A stretch of DNA of 64,000 nucleotides from the NCBI RefSeq assembly GCF_005543295.1, contig NZ_SRSG01000008.1:104514-168513 (forward strand), written 5' to 3'. Position numbers and translations under genes: made by a program. Origin of the DNA: Halalkalirubrum salinum (GTDB lineage: Archaea > Halobacteriota > Halobacteria > Halobacteriales > Haloferacaceae). Shown here one piece after another: positions 1-8,320 of the stretch. How positions within the stretch are numbered: the first letter of the stretch is position 1; every line of letters starts with the position of its first letter. The notes below the pieces were generated by a model that made no database searches, was not told the origin of the DNA, and worked only from the letters and a program-made list of their open reading frames with translations.

Positions 1-955
1 ACGCAATAGCCACCACGACAAGTGCGCCGAAGACGATCGCTAACCCGGTCGTCGATGAAATTCGATCAGACAACTTCCCCCCAACGTACTGACCACTAAT
101 GCCGATCGTCAGAAGGCCAACATAGACGTACGAAGAGAGGGTGAACTCCTCGGCGATGGGACTGTCAGGATCGAACAGTTGGATGTAGTCCTGGATTGGT
201 GGAAGGAACTGATCCAGCACGTCAGGGAGGAACGTGAGCATGCCACGGTAGAACAGTCCGTTCATCATCACGATCACCATCGCCAACGCGAACCCTGTCG
301 TGAACAGTGCCCGGCTGTCGGTGATGAACCGGAACAGTGACATCGTATCAGAGTCTGTCGTCGATTCGGACCGATCGGTCCCGCCGTCGACGCTTACTGC
401 GGCGGTTTCATCGAACTCGACGGTCAGTGCGTAGCCGATCACTATAGCGGTCGGCACCGCGAGCAGTCGTGTGGCCATTCGCCAGTCTAAGGTGAGCAAC
501 AAGAGGGCCGTAACCAGCGGGCCGAAGGCAATCCCGATGTTGCCAGCCATGCCGTGATAGGCAAACGCCGAACCGCGGTTGTCAACGCCCTTTGAAATGA
601 GCGAGAGGCCTGCGGGATGGTAGACGCTGGCAGCCATGCCCCAGACCGCGAGCGCAAACGCAATTGTGAGAATGCCAGTAGCGAAGCTCAAGAATAGAAA
701 CGACAGTCCCATGCCGATCAGACAGCCCACGATGAGCGTCCGGGAGCCGAACCGATCGGTGAGAATACCGCCCGGCAGCGCACCAATCCCGAACAGTGCG
801 TAGCCGATCGAAACGACAGCCCCGAGGACCGCCGTGGAGACAGGAAATTCGACGAGCCAGATGGCGACGAGAATCGGTATCGACAGTTCATACGTGTGGA
901 CCATCGCATGGGAGACGCTGGTAAATACGACAATTGATCGGGAATTACGGTCCAT
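1..955 (-). CDS. MFS transporter, C-terminal end missing at window edge
   Basis: A major-facilitator-superfamily permease; its substrate cannot be told. The ATG at 955 opens a protein beginning MDRNSRSIVV with many hydrophobic helices. The loop between helices 2 and 3 reads GGILTDRFGSR, the classic MFS motif A, and a long acidic linker (about residues 180-200) separates the two six-helix halves. The frame is open to base 1, so about 318 residues are present and perhaps the last 70-90 are outside the window. An NAG-rich helix resembles sugar and drug efflux members, but this is not diagnostic. Confidence 0.85.
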   Translation of the reverse strand, partial: MDRNSRSIVVFTSVSHAMVHTYELSIPILVAIWLVEFPVSTAVLGAVVSIGYALFGIGALPGGILTDRFGSRTLIVGCLIGMGLSFLFLSFATGILTIAFALAVWGMAASVYHPAGLSLISKGVDNRGSAFAYHGMAGNIGIAFGPLVTALLLLTLDWRMATRLLAVPTAIVIGYALTVEFDETAAVSVDGGTDRSESTTDSDTMSLFRFITDSRALFTTGFALAMVIVMMNGLFYRGMLTFLPDVLDQFLPPIQDYIQLFDPDSPIAEEFTLSSYVYVGLLTIGISGQYVGGKLSDRISSTTGLAIVFGALVVVAIA

Positions 956-1024
956 CGTGTGCTGAAAACTTAGGCTGCAGTATTTATGAGTTACGAGATG
1001 GGCTGCTAGAACTGATGCCGCGAT

Positions 1025-1642
1025 TCACCGACTGGGCCCGGAATCGGACCGTGCGCTTGCCCACTCATCACACGAGATCGAGTACCTGACGACGTCGTGA
1101 ACCCGTCCGTCGCTGTCGCGGAGTTCGTTGCGCAGGCGGCCCTCCCTGCGACCGCCGAACCGATCGACGTATCGCTCGATCGCCCGCTGAGAGTTGTCGT
1201 TTTCGGGGACGTGTGCAACCGAAACGACCTCGAGATCGAGGCGATCGAACGCTACCTCCAGCAACGCGGCTGCACGCTCGCCGGAGTAGCCACGCCCCCA
1301 GAACGGCTTTCGGAGCCAGATCCCCAGTTCCGCACGCTGGGTCTCCCAGTGCAGATTGAGGCCGGTATTGCCGGCGAGTTCGCCCGAACCGGGCTCTCCT
1401 TCTCGCAGATAGATCGCATACGTTGCCGACTCGCCCTCGTCCCACGCCTCCTCGAAGGAGGCGAGCACGTCAGCAGATTCTTTTGGGTGTTCGTGGGGGC
1501 TCCAGGAGACGTATTGGGTCTCCTCGTCGATCGTCTCCGTCTGGCCGCGTCCAGCGACCGCGTAGAACTCACTTGGAGAGACACGATCCTGACAGAACTG
1601 TGCAAGCCGGAGGCGATCCGTCTCAATCGTTTCGGGGAACAT
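1025..1642 (-). CDS. GNAT-family N-acetyltransferase, RimJ/RimL type
   Basis: About 205 residues starting MFPETIETDRLRL, the usual opening of RimJ/RimL-type acetyltransferases that modify N-terminal or side-chain amines using acetyl-CoA. A later segment (LGIWLRKPFWGRGYSGE) is the acetyl-CoA-binding R/Q-x-x-G-x-G/A region, and NDNSQRAIERY is the conserved C-terminal Asn-containing helix. An in-frame upstream start at 1690 exists, but the TATA-like box at 1664-1670 lies 22-28 bp before the ATG at 1642, so I chose the shorter form. The substrate is unknown. Confidence 0.85.
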   Translation of the reverse strand: MFPETIETDRLRLAQFCQDRVSPSEFYAVAGRGQTETIDEETQYVSWSPHEHPKESADVLASFEEAWDEGESATYAIYLREGEPGSGELAGNTGLNLHWETQRAELGIWLRKPFWGRGYSGERAAALLEVAFDRLDLEVVSVAHVPENDNSQRAIERYVDRFGGRREGRLRNELRDSDGRVHDVVRYSISCDEWASARSDSGPSR

Positions 1643-1663
1643 ACCGAGTGATCGGCGCGAGGG

Positions 1664-1670
1664 ATAAAAA
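1664..1670 (-). promoter_or_regulatory. TATA-like box for the GNAT gene
   Basis: An AT-only heptamer in otherwise GC-rich DNA sits 22-28 bp upstream of the ATG at 1642 on the minus strand. This is the spacing expected for leaderless haloarchaeal transcripts, and it decides the start of that gene. Confidence 0.5.
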
Positions 1671-1731
1671 TTGTGATCATAGTCTGACACTGTCTTTCAC
1701 AGCACATTCGAGCGATCGACATTCGGGTTGA

Positions 1732-3315
1732 TCAGCGGGGTGAGAGCCGCCGTTTCAGCCGTGTCAGTCTTCGTTGGAGGCGGGCTGATCCGACGAGTGC
1801 CCGGGCGTACAGTCCCATCGGAACGATCGACGGCGAGACGAATGGTCCGATCCGGGAGGTTGCGATCGTCCGTGACTCGAGGTACCGCCGAAGCCCTTCT
1901 GGCCCGTGCCGTCGGCCGAGCCCGGAGTCACCCACGCCGCCCATCGGCGCGTCCAGCGCTGCCCACCCGACCAGATACGGGTCATTGATACAAACGGTTC
2001 CGCAGTCGAGCGACGTAGCGACGTGCCGGCCACGGCCGAGATCTGTCGTCCAGACGCTGCCGTTCAGCCCGTATGTTGTGTTCGTGGCCATATCGATCGC
2101 TGTGGCGGCGTCTTTGACGGGTGTCACCGAAACCACCGGGCCAAAGGTCTCTTCACAGGCGATCCGGGAGTCGGGATCGACACCCGTGAGAATCGTCGGT
2201 TCGTAGAAATGCGGTCCAACGTCAGGGCGTCGACGGCCGCCAACGTGACACGATGCCCCGTCGTCGATCGCTTCTTGAACGTAGCCGTCGACCCGATCGA
2301 CGTGATCGCCGTCGATCATGGATCCAACGTCGGGCCCGTATCCAAACTCGAAACCGATCGAGAGCGATTCGGTCGCCGAGCACAGTTCTGCGAGGAACGG
2401 TTCGTACACTGACTCGTGGACGTAGATCCGTTCGGGAGCCAAACAGAGCTGACCGGCGTTGGCAAACGCGCCGGCGACTGCGCCCCGGACCGCCGCGGAG
2501 ATATTGGCGTCGTCGAGAACAATAAATGGGTTCTTCCCGCCGAGTTCGAGCGAACAGTCAATGAGATTCTGACCGGCTCGCTCGGCGACTGCCCGCCCGG
2601 TCTCAGTGCCGCCAGTAAAGGAGATATGATCGACGGCGTCGACGAGCGCCGGTCCGGTCGTTTCACCCCGACCGGTCGCGACTGCAAACAGCCCTGGGGG
2701 CGCACCTGCGGCCTCCAACAGCGACGCCGCAAAGAGCGTCGCAAACGGCGTTCGTTCGTCTGGCTTGCAAACGACCGCGTTACCCGCAGCAAGCGCCGGG
2801 ATCGCATCGGTCAACGAGAGGTTAAACGGATAGTTCCACGGCGAGATGACACCGACGACGCCGACGGGTTCGTAGTGAACCCGCGCGTCAGTAATCGCTG
2901 GAAACGCTCCCGATCGGCGTTCGGATTCGACGAGTTTCGGGGCAGTGTCGACATAGTACGTACAGGTCCCAACCGCATCTAATAGCTCTTCGACGGCATT
3001 GTGTCGCGGTTTACCCGTCTCAAGCTGGATCAAATCGAGGAGATCGCGGCGATGTTCGAGGAGGCTATCACAGAACCGATCGAGAACGGCAACCCGTTTT
3101 TCCACTGGCCACTCGGTCCACGTAGTCTGGGCAGCGCGGGCGCGATCGACTATCGTCTCGACATCGTCGCGCGAACAGTCTGGAACCTGCGCGATCACCT
3201 CGTCTGTCGGGGGCGATCGGACGGCGATCGATTCGGCAGCGGCGGCGTCGACGCGATCCGCGAGCGTGACACAGCGTTCGCCAGCGCGTCGTCTAGCGCC
3301 TGCAGGAGATGACAT
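1732..3315 (-). CDS. Aldehyde dehydrogenase, succinate-semialdehyde dehydrogenase-like
   Basis: A 527-residue NAD(P)-dependent aldehyde dehydrogenase, slightly longer than the usual 450-500. From the ATG at 3315 the catalytic parts are SPWNYPFN (catalytic Asn about 161), the Rossmann motif FTGGTETGR (about 234-242), the general base Glu in LELGGKNPF (about 257) and the nucleophile Cys in NAGQLCLAPER (about 291). The succinate-semialdehyde subgroup is suggested by overall pattern only; the substrate is not provable. An in-frame start 13 codons earlier (3354) is arginine-rich and unlikely. It is divergent from the NmrA-like gene at 3492. Confidence 0.9.
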   Translation of the reverse strand: MSSPAGARRRAGERCVTLADRVDAAAAESIAVRSPPTDEVIAQVPDCSRDDVETIVDRARAAQTTWTEWPVEKRVAVLDRFCDSLLEHRRDLLDLIQLETGKPRHNAVEELLDAVGTCTYYVDTAPKLVESERRSGAFPAITDARVHYEPVGVVGVISPWNYPFNLSLTDAIPALAAGNAVVCKPDERTPFATLFAASLLEAAGAPPGLFAVATGRGETTGPALVDAVDHISFTGGTETGRAVAERAGQNLIDCSLELGGKNPFIVLDDANISAAVRGAVAGAFANAGQLCLAPERIYVHESVYEPFLAELCSATESLSIGFEFGYGPDVGSMIDGDHVDRVDGYVQEAIDDGASCHVGGRRRPDVGPHFYEPTILTGVDPDSRIACEETFGPVVSVTPVKDAATAIDMATNTTYGLNGSVWTTDLGRGRHVATSLDCGTVCINDPYLVGWAALDAPMGGVGDSGLGRRHGPEGLRRYLESRTIATSRIGPFVSPSIVPMGLYARALVGSARLQRRLTRLKRRLSPR

Positions 3316-3456
3316 ACCACGTGTACGCGAACGAACGTGAAAACGGGATCGCAACCAACGGCTCGCCGAATAGGCACGCGCGGATAGAAAACAGCAGCAG
3401 ACGTGGACAACACAGGGGCGACCAACCGGACCGATATGTGAAGCCGATTTCAGGGA

Positions 3457-3467
3457 GAATAGTATTC
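3457..3467 (+). promoter_or_regulatory. TATA-like box for the NmrA-like gene
   Basis: The sequence gaatagtattc lies 25-35 bp before the ATG at 3492 in the divergent intergenic region. This is consistent with a leaderless promoter. Confidence 0.45.
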
Positions 3468-3491
3468 AGTTCAGCGTGCGTATAGACGGAC

Positions 3492-4418
3492 ATGCGTGTT
3501 CTTATCGTCGGTGCGACGGGCTTTGTTGGTCGGCGGCTGGTTGATCATTTTGCGGAAGCCGGCCACGACGTCGTCGCGTTCTCCCGGAGCGCAAGCGAGG
3601 CGTCGTTCCCTGCGGGCGTTGAGGCGTTTGACGGCGATCTAGGCGACCCTGCTTCGCTTGCGGGACTCTGTGCGGATGTCGACGTGGCGTATTATCTGAT
3701 TCACTCGCTGACTGCGTCGAACTTCGCGGAGCGCGATCGGACCTACGCCGAACGGTTCCGCGAACTCGCCGACGAGGCGGGCGTCGATCGCGTGATCTAT
3801 CTGAGTGGTATCAGCGGCGACGGTGGCGGGCTTTCCCCGCATCTTGAGTCGCGTCGAGAGGTTGAGTCGATCCTCGCGTCAGGGAGCTACGATCTGACTG
3901 TCCTCCGAGCGGCGGTCATCATCGGAGCCGAGAGTGCGAGCTTCCGAATTCTCCACGATCTGACCGATCGCCTTCCAATAATGATGGTCCCACAGTGGGT
4001 CCGAACCCCGTGTCAGCCGATCGCGATCGCCGACACGATCGCGTACCTCGTCGGCGTGCTCGATGTGCCAGAAACTCGTGGAAACACGTACGACATCGGC
4101 GGCCCCTCGACGTGGACCTACGAATCACTGCTACGGCTAACTGCTACGGTCAAGGGCCGAAACATCCGGATCTTTCCGGTACCCGTACTAACGCCGCGGC
4201 TCTCGTCGTACTGGCTGCGACTCACGACTGAGGTGCCGTTTGCAATCGCCCGTGTGCTAGCTGAGAGTATGCGGACACCAGTCACAGTCGATCCCGACGC
4301 CGATCTCCAGTCGGTCGTCCCGATCGAACAAACGCCGATCGAAACGTCGGTTCGCACTGCACTCTTGGAACTCGGTGTCACTATCTCCGATGAGACCGAT
4401 GAGCACGATAGGCCGTGA
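3492..4418 (+). CDS. NAD(P)-binding NmrA/NDUFA9-like epimerase-fold protein
   Basis: A 308-residue atypical short-chain dehydrogenase. The N-terminus is a Rossmann fold with VGATGFVGRRLVDHF (residues 6-20). A YYLIHSL segment near residue 70 and YLSGISG near 103 match the NAD(P)H-binding, NDUFA9/NmrA-like group rather than sugar epimerases, because the YxxxK catalytic pair is not obvious. Such proteins often act as redox sensors or assembly factors. The enzymatic role is unknown. It is transcribed away from the aldehyde dehydrogenase. Confidence 0.8.
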   Translation: MRVLIVGATGFVGRRLVDHFAEAGHDVVAFSRSASEASFPAGVEAFDGDLGDPASLAGLCADVDVAYYLIHSLTASNFAERDRTYAERFRELADEAGVDRVIYLSGISGDGGGLSPHLESRREVESILASGSYDLTVLRAAVIIGAESASFRILHDLTDRLPIMMVPQWVRTPCQPIAIADTIAYLVGVLDVPETRGNTYDIGGPSTWTYESLLRLTATVKGRNIRIFPVPVLTPRLSSYWLRLTTEVPFAIARVLAESMRTPVTVDPDADLQSVVPIEQTPIETSVRTALLELGVTISDETDEHDRP

Positions 4419-4429
4419 TTGAGGGGGAC

Positions 4430-4849
4430 TTATTGTCGCCGCCGGATTGGGTCGATGTGTTCGCGTGCGGCAGGGGTGAGTTCGAACGTCCCGTGGATAT
4501 CCGCTGGCGCTTCGCCGTGGACCACCCGGCCGAACGGATCCGCAATTTTTGGATAGAGCCGTTCGAAGGTGCGTGCGATCGTCGGATCTAGTCCGCGGGC
4601 ATCAAGTGCGCGTCGGACGGCTGTCTCTCCTGCGTGAACGGAGTTTTCTTCGACAAGCAAGAAGACGAAGGGCCGATCGCCAAACTGCGCCTCCAAAAAT
4701 CGCTGGATGCGTGCGGATTCCCAGGGGGCCGCAACGAGGTCCCCCATATCACGAGTCAATAGATCGACGACGGTCCGAAACGCATCTTTGCGGCCGTCGT
4801 ACACGAGGACTGATGCGGGAGTGCTCACGCCAACTGGTACGTGTTTCAC
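4430..4849 (-). CDS. Conserved haloarchaeal protein of unknown function
   Basis: A 139-residue soluble acidic protein that I do not recognise beyond its haloarchaeal character. It starts with GTG (MKHVPVGVST); no earlier ATG is available, and another GTG lies seven codons in. A central FGDRPFVFLLVEEN strand and the C-terminal region GTFELTPAAREHI suggest a small alpha/beta domain. There are no Cys pairs, signal peptide or membrane segments. It converges with the NmrA-like gene, leaving 11 bp between stops. Confidence 0.7.
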   Translation of the reverse strand: MKHVPVGVSTPASVLVYDGRKDAFRTVVDLLTRDMGDLVAAPWESARIQRFLEAQFGDRPFVFLLVEENSVHAGETAVRRALDARGLDPTIARTFERLYPKIADPFGRVVHGEAPADIHGTFELTPAAREHIDPIRRRQ

Positions 4850-4955
4850 AGACGTGATCCTTTCGACCTCGTGGCATCGACCGCCTCCGGCCCCGGGTGG
4901 CCACGATATCGGTCCAACAACAGCCGTTATCAGCGTCCGCGTGAATTAAAAGAGC

Positions 4956-5924
4956 ATGGTAACGGAGTCATCTCCCCGGCGCGTGATCGTCGACACCGAC
5001 ACCGCCGGCGACGACACCCAGGCACTGTTGATGCTCGCGACCGCCGATCGGATCGACATCGAGGGTGTGACGATCTGTGCGGGCAACGTCGAATTCGACT
5101 ATCAGGTCGAGAACGCGAAGCACACGCTTTCGTTGACCGACTGCGACGCGACCGTCTACGAGGGCGCGCGTCAGCCCTTGCTCAAAGAACACACGTTCGC
5201 GGACTACGTCCACGGTGAGGGCGGACTCGGCGGCGAGTTGTTTCCTGAGACAGGAATCCCCTCCGGCGATCGACACGCCGTCGAGTACATCGTCGAGACC
5301 GCCCGAGAACACCCAGGCGAAATCACACTCGTGTGTATTGCTCCACTGACAAATGTCGCACTCGCGCTCCGACAGGAGCCGGAGCTCAACGAACTTCTCG
5401 ACGAGGTCTGGGTCATGGGTGGTAATGTCAACTGCCTTGGAAACGTGACTCCGGCCGCGGAGTACAATTTCTGGGTCGATCCGGACGCGGCCAAGGTGGT
5501 GATGAACGAACTCGACGTCACCCTCTTCGATTGGGGGCTAACGGTTCGAGACACCGGATTCGACGCGGAAACGCTCGCCTCCTTCGAGACAGGCCCCAAG
5601 ACCGAACTCCGGGACTTCTTTGTTGAGATTGCACAGTCAGTTCGAGAGTTCAACCGCGAGACGCTCGGCGCGGACCAGACAACCCAGCCAGATTCAGCAC
5701 TCGCAGCCGCCCTCGTCGAGCCGGAGCTGATCGAGTCGACCGGCCACTACCACGTTGACGTCGACGAGCGTGAAGGGATGACCCGTGGATACAGCATGGT
5801 CGACGAGGATAGCGTGACCGACGGTCGCCCACGGACGACCGTAGTCGAGTCATTCGACAACGCGTTGTTTACCCAACTGTTCCGCGATATGCTGTTCGAG
5901 AAGTCTCCCGAAGCCTCGCTGTGA
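4956..5924 (+). CDS. Inosine-uridine preferring nucleoside hydrolase family protein
   Basis: A 322-residue enzyme that hydrolyses the N-glycosidic bond of ribonucleosides to base and ribose. The calcium-binding cluster appears as VIVDTDTAGDD at residues 9-19. The family's later signature is also present: ITLVCIAPLTNVALAL (about 122-137), and VWVMGGNV with EYNFWVDPDAA further on. Length is normal for the family (310-330). It stands alone, with a short A-rich stretch just before the ATG. Substrate preference among purine and pyrimidine nucleosides cannot be read. Confidence 0.9.
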   Translation: MVTESSPRRVIVDTDTAGDDTQALLMLATADRIDIEGVTICAGNVEFDYQVENAKHTLSLTDCDATVYEGARQPLLKEHTFADYVHGEGGLGGELFPETGIPSGDRHAVEYIVETAREHPGEITLVCIAPLTNVALALRQEPELNELLDEVWVMGGNVNCLGNVTPAAEYNFWVDPDAAKVVMNELDVTLFDWGLTVRDTGFDAETLASFETGPKTELRDFFVEIAQSVREFNRETLGADQTTQPDSALAAALVEPELIESTGHYHVDVDEREGMTRGYSMVDEDSVTDGRPRTTVVESFDNALFTQLFRDMLFEKSPEASL

Positions 5925-5993
5925 TTGTTTCCCGGTGAGATGGTTCGTTGAACGGCGACGCGATCGATCCACGATTAGGGGTTGGCAGTCGAT

Positions 5994-6158
5994 CTACCGG
6001 CGATCGGCGATCGCATCGGTAAAGTATGGTTCTGCGGCTGTCGAAGCGGTGATGTCAGTGAGTCGGGTGTGGTCACAACGGCCACAGCGAGGTGGGTTGT
6101 CGACGTCAGCGTGGACGAGCCCACAGCGATCGCAGGTGAAGAATTGCAACCCGAGCAT
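5994..6158 (-). CDS. Small CPxCG-like zinc-finger protein, 54 aa
   Basis: A short gene easily missed. It starts MLGLQFFTCDRCG and carries two Cys-x2-Cys knuckles, C9/C12 (TCDRCG) and C25/C28 (RCGRCD), separated by 12 residues, the spacing of a zinc ribbon. The rest is an acidic tail ending AIADRR. A TATA-like box at 6179-6187 lies 21-29 bp upstream of the ATG, supporting a leaderless transcript. Haloarchaea encode many such one-domain zinc-finger proteins, several linked to growth or biofilm phenotypes. The function of this one is unknown. Confidence 0.75.
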   Translation of the reverse strand: MLGLQFFTCDRCGLVHADVDNPPRCGRCDHTRLTDITASTAAEPYFTDAIADRR

Positions 6159-6178
6159 GAAAGTAAGAGGCGATCGCC

Positions 6179-6187
6179 AAATAAAAA
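6179..6187 (-). promoter_or_regulatory. TATA-like box for the 54-aa zinc-finger gene
   Basis: An A/T-only nonamer on the minus strand, 21-29 bp upstream of the ATG at 6158. It supports the small gene being expressed on its own. Confidence 0.5.
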
Positions 6188-6262
6188 CCCGCGGTCGGCT
6201 GCGTGTCTCGCGATCGACGATCGACGCGTCGCTCGTGAGATGAGCCGACCATTTAGATGTGC

Positions 6263-6892
6263 TTACTCGTTCGCGAACAGACTAATGTTTACAATCTCTG
6301 CCAAACTGAGGAGGTGGACTTGTCCGAAGATCGCAACCAGGATCGCACCAACCGAATTGAACATCACATCACGGACCGTGTCATCGAGTCCGTGCTGGGC
6401 AAGCGGCATCGTGATTCCAGTTTCGTTTGCAACAATGTCCAGCCCGAACTCGAACAACTCCCAGATGACGCCGAAGGCGAGAACCACAATGAGAATGTAG
6501 ACGAATGCAAACCGATTCGGGATATTGATGTCGTCGCTGTGGAGATCGATCGCCCGGGCAACCGTGTACCCTGCCCCCGCAATAAGCGAGGCAGACATCG
6601 CGTGCGTAAGGTGATCCCACCAGCCGATACGGGCGTACAACCCTGCAGACCCCATAGTGTGGAGAAATACGGCAACTGTGATCCACAGCGCAAGCCACGG
6701 GTCAAGTGGGAGGTTGTAGTTCCGCTCCAAAATTGCCGGCACAAATGTAATCAACAGCGCAATCCCACCGTTTGTGATCGCCTTCGGCTGGCTGAAAACC
6801 ACGCCGTATGCGACGATCGCAAGGAGGATCACCTGCATCAACCGGGTCAGCCGACGCTGATTGTGGATCCTTGGCCGTGGAAGCAGCGTCAT
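6263..6892 (-). CDS. Integral membrane protein, YjdF/DUF2238-like
   Basis: A 209-residue protein with about five hydrophobic helices. The motif GWWDHLTHAMSA (roughly residues 89-100), followed later by GVIWELFEFGLD, is typical of the DUF2238/YjdF membrane family, whose function is not established. The start ATG at 6892 overlaps the stop of the upstream membrane-protein gene in an ATGA arrangement, so the two are co-translated and perhaps form one complex. Confidence 0.8.
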   Translation of the reverse strand: MTLLPRPRIHNQRRLTRLMQVILLAIVAYGVVFSQPKAITNGGIALLITFVPAILERNYNLPLDPWLALWITVAVFLHTMGSAGLYARIGWWDHLTHAMSASLIAGAGYTVARAIDLHSDDINIPNRFAFVYILIVVLAFGVIWELFEFGLDIVANETGITMPLAQHGLDDTVRDVMFNSVGAILVAIFGQVHLLSLAEIVNISLFANE

Positions 6893-7530
6893 CCGCCGAC
6901 CACCCGACGAATCGCTCGACGGAGCTGTCTACCGCGGTGGCGGAAGTACGAGTCGAACAACACCCCTGCAGAGAGCCCAGCGAGGGTCACGTACATCCAC
7001 TCGATCATGAGTGCCTCGTTTGTCGTCAAAAAGTTCGTTCCGAGGAAGTTGTCCATGTTCCACCGCAGTATTGTCCACACCGCCACGACGGCCATCGTCG
7101 CCATCACGACGAATGCGACCGCAAACCAGTGGGTCAGCCGGACGGTGGTGAACATGTGGAGTTCGACAGTGACCAGAAGAGCGAGTCCTGCAACAGCGAA
7201 ATACGTGGCGAAGGTGCCGACATCACCGGCGAAAAGCCCGCGAACGAGGATCGGAAACAACGCGATTACGAGCACTTCCCACGGGAGCATCACGCGCCAG
7301 TCACGGTATGCGATCGGGGGCAGGAGCACAATCGCCCCGGTGGCGGTAACGAACACGATCCATTGGCGATCGAAGTCAATGACGCTTTCGCCCAGTACAG
7401 TAAGGAGAATACCAACGAGGACCCACGAGACGAGTGCATTGGTTCGCCCGCTTCGAAAGAGTCGGGCGAGGAGATCGTCTTCTCCTCTGTCCGGGCTCTT
7501 CCCGGTTCGACGCCCGCCGTTTTTGCCCAT
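6889..7530 (-). CDS. Integral membrane protein of unknown function
   Basis: A 213-residue protein starting MGKNGGRRTGKSP. A positively charged, probably cytoplasmic N-terminus is followed by about six transmembrane segments and a basic C-terminus (RHRGRQLRRAIRR), so both ends are probably inside. A GTG two codons upstream is possible, but the TATA-like box at 7554-7560 is best placed for the ATG at 7530. It is translationally coupled to the YjdF-like gene. I do not recognise the family. Confidence 0.75.
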   Translation of the reverse strand: MGKNGGRRTGKSPDRGEDDLLARLFRSGRTNALVSWVLVGILLTVLGESVIDFDRQWIVFVTATGAIVLLPPIAYRDWRVMLPWEVLVIALFPILVRGLFAGDVGTFATYFAVAGLALLVTVELHMFTTVRLTHWFAVAFVVMATMAVVAVWTILRWNMDNFLGTNFLTTNEALMIEWMYVTLAGLSAGVLFDSYFRHRGRQLRRAIRRVVGG

Positions 7531-7553
7531 GTACACTCACCAAAAGAGATACG

Positions 7554-7560
7554 AATATAA
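7554..7560 (-). promoter_or_regulatory. TATA-like box, leftward arm of a divergent promoter
   Basis: The minus-strand box TTATATT is 24-30 bp upstream of the ATG at 7530. It forms one half of a back-to-back promoter with the box at 7613-7618. Confidence 0.55.
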
Positions 7561-7612
7561 GTACGTGACTTCCCCCAAGAACCAATCTGTTCGGTCGGCT
7601 GAGTCGTCGGGC

Positions 7613-7618
7613 TTATAT
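7613..7618 (+). promoter_or_regulatory. TATA box, rightward arm of a divergent promoter
   Basis: The box ttatat is 24-29 bp before the ATG at 7642. Between box and start lies the inverted repeat ggtctc (7620-7625) / gagacc (7633-7638), a possible operator. Confidence 0.55.
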
Positions 7619-7641
7619 GGGTCTCAAGCCCAGAGACCGGT

Positions 7642-8241
7642 ATGATGCTTCCAACCCACGCGATCGTGGGGTTGGCTATAGCGACACCAGTCGCGTTCGT
7701 TGCCCCCGAGTTCACCGCGGCAGCATTAGCTGGCGGGCTCATTGGGGGCATATTCCCCGATCTAGACCTGTACGCGGGCCACCGTCGAACACTTCACTAT
7801 CCGACAATATACCCACTGCTCGCGCTGGCGGCGCTCATCTTGACAGTTGTGCGTCCGACACCGGTGACGGTCGCGATCGCATTTGCAATGATTGGCGCAG
7901 CAGTTCACTGTCAAATGGATCGATTTGGTGGCGGGCTTGAACTCCGACCGTGGGAAGGCGGCTCGGATCGCGCGGTGTATGATCACGTAAAGCGACGGTG
8001 GCGGCGGCCCAGACGGGTGATCCGGTACGATGGCGCTCCAGAGGATCTCGGACTCGCGTTGTTTCTCGGGCTCCCACTGGTAGTGGTACTCTCCCCGCCG
8101 TTTCGGTGGATCGTGCTCGCGCTGCTCGTGGTTGGGGGGAGCTATGTAATACTTCGGCGCCAACTGGCCGCCATTGCCCCGATCGTGTTTGGATACGTTC
8201 CCGCTCGCTTCGAACAGTACGTGCCCGAGCGCTATCGGTAA
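7642..8241 (+). CDS. YdjM-like membrane-bound metal-dependent hydrolase
   Basis: A 199-residue membrane protein of the YdjM (DUF457) family. The N-terminal LPTHAIVGLAIA and GGIFPDLDLYAGHRRTLHY segments supply the conserved His and Asp residues (H6, D44, D46, H51, H56 approximately) of this family of predicted metal-dependent membrane hydrolases. Four or five hydrophobic helices follow, and the C-terminal tail is basic. ATG ATG at the start leaves one residue of ambiguity. Its substrate is unknown. Confidence 0.8.
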   Translation: MMLPTHAIVGLAIATPVAFVAPEFTAAALAGGLIGGIFPDLDLYAGHRRTLHYPTIYPLLALAALILTVVRPTPVTVAIAFAMIGAAVHCQMDRFGGGLELRPWEGGSDRAVYDHVKRRWRRPRRVIRYDGAPEDLGLALFLGLPLVVVLSPPFRWIVLALLVVGGSYVILRRQLAAIAPIVFGYVPARFEQYVPERYR

Positions 8242-8320
8242 TATGCCTAGTTATGTTGTTTAAGCTATATAATGATTGTAATAGATAGTATTTTGCACTC
8301 TCATTGAAAAGTAGCGGTGT

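Noticed and set aside
6257..7645. 462-residue plus-strand open frame
   Set aside because: It runs antisense through two overlapping membrane-protein genes with clear helices. Its own product is rich in Arg, Cys, His and Pro with no family signal, unlike the acidic proteome.
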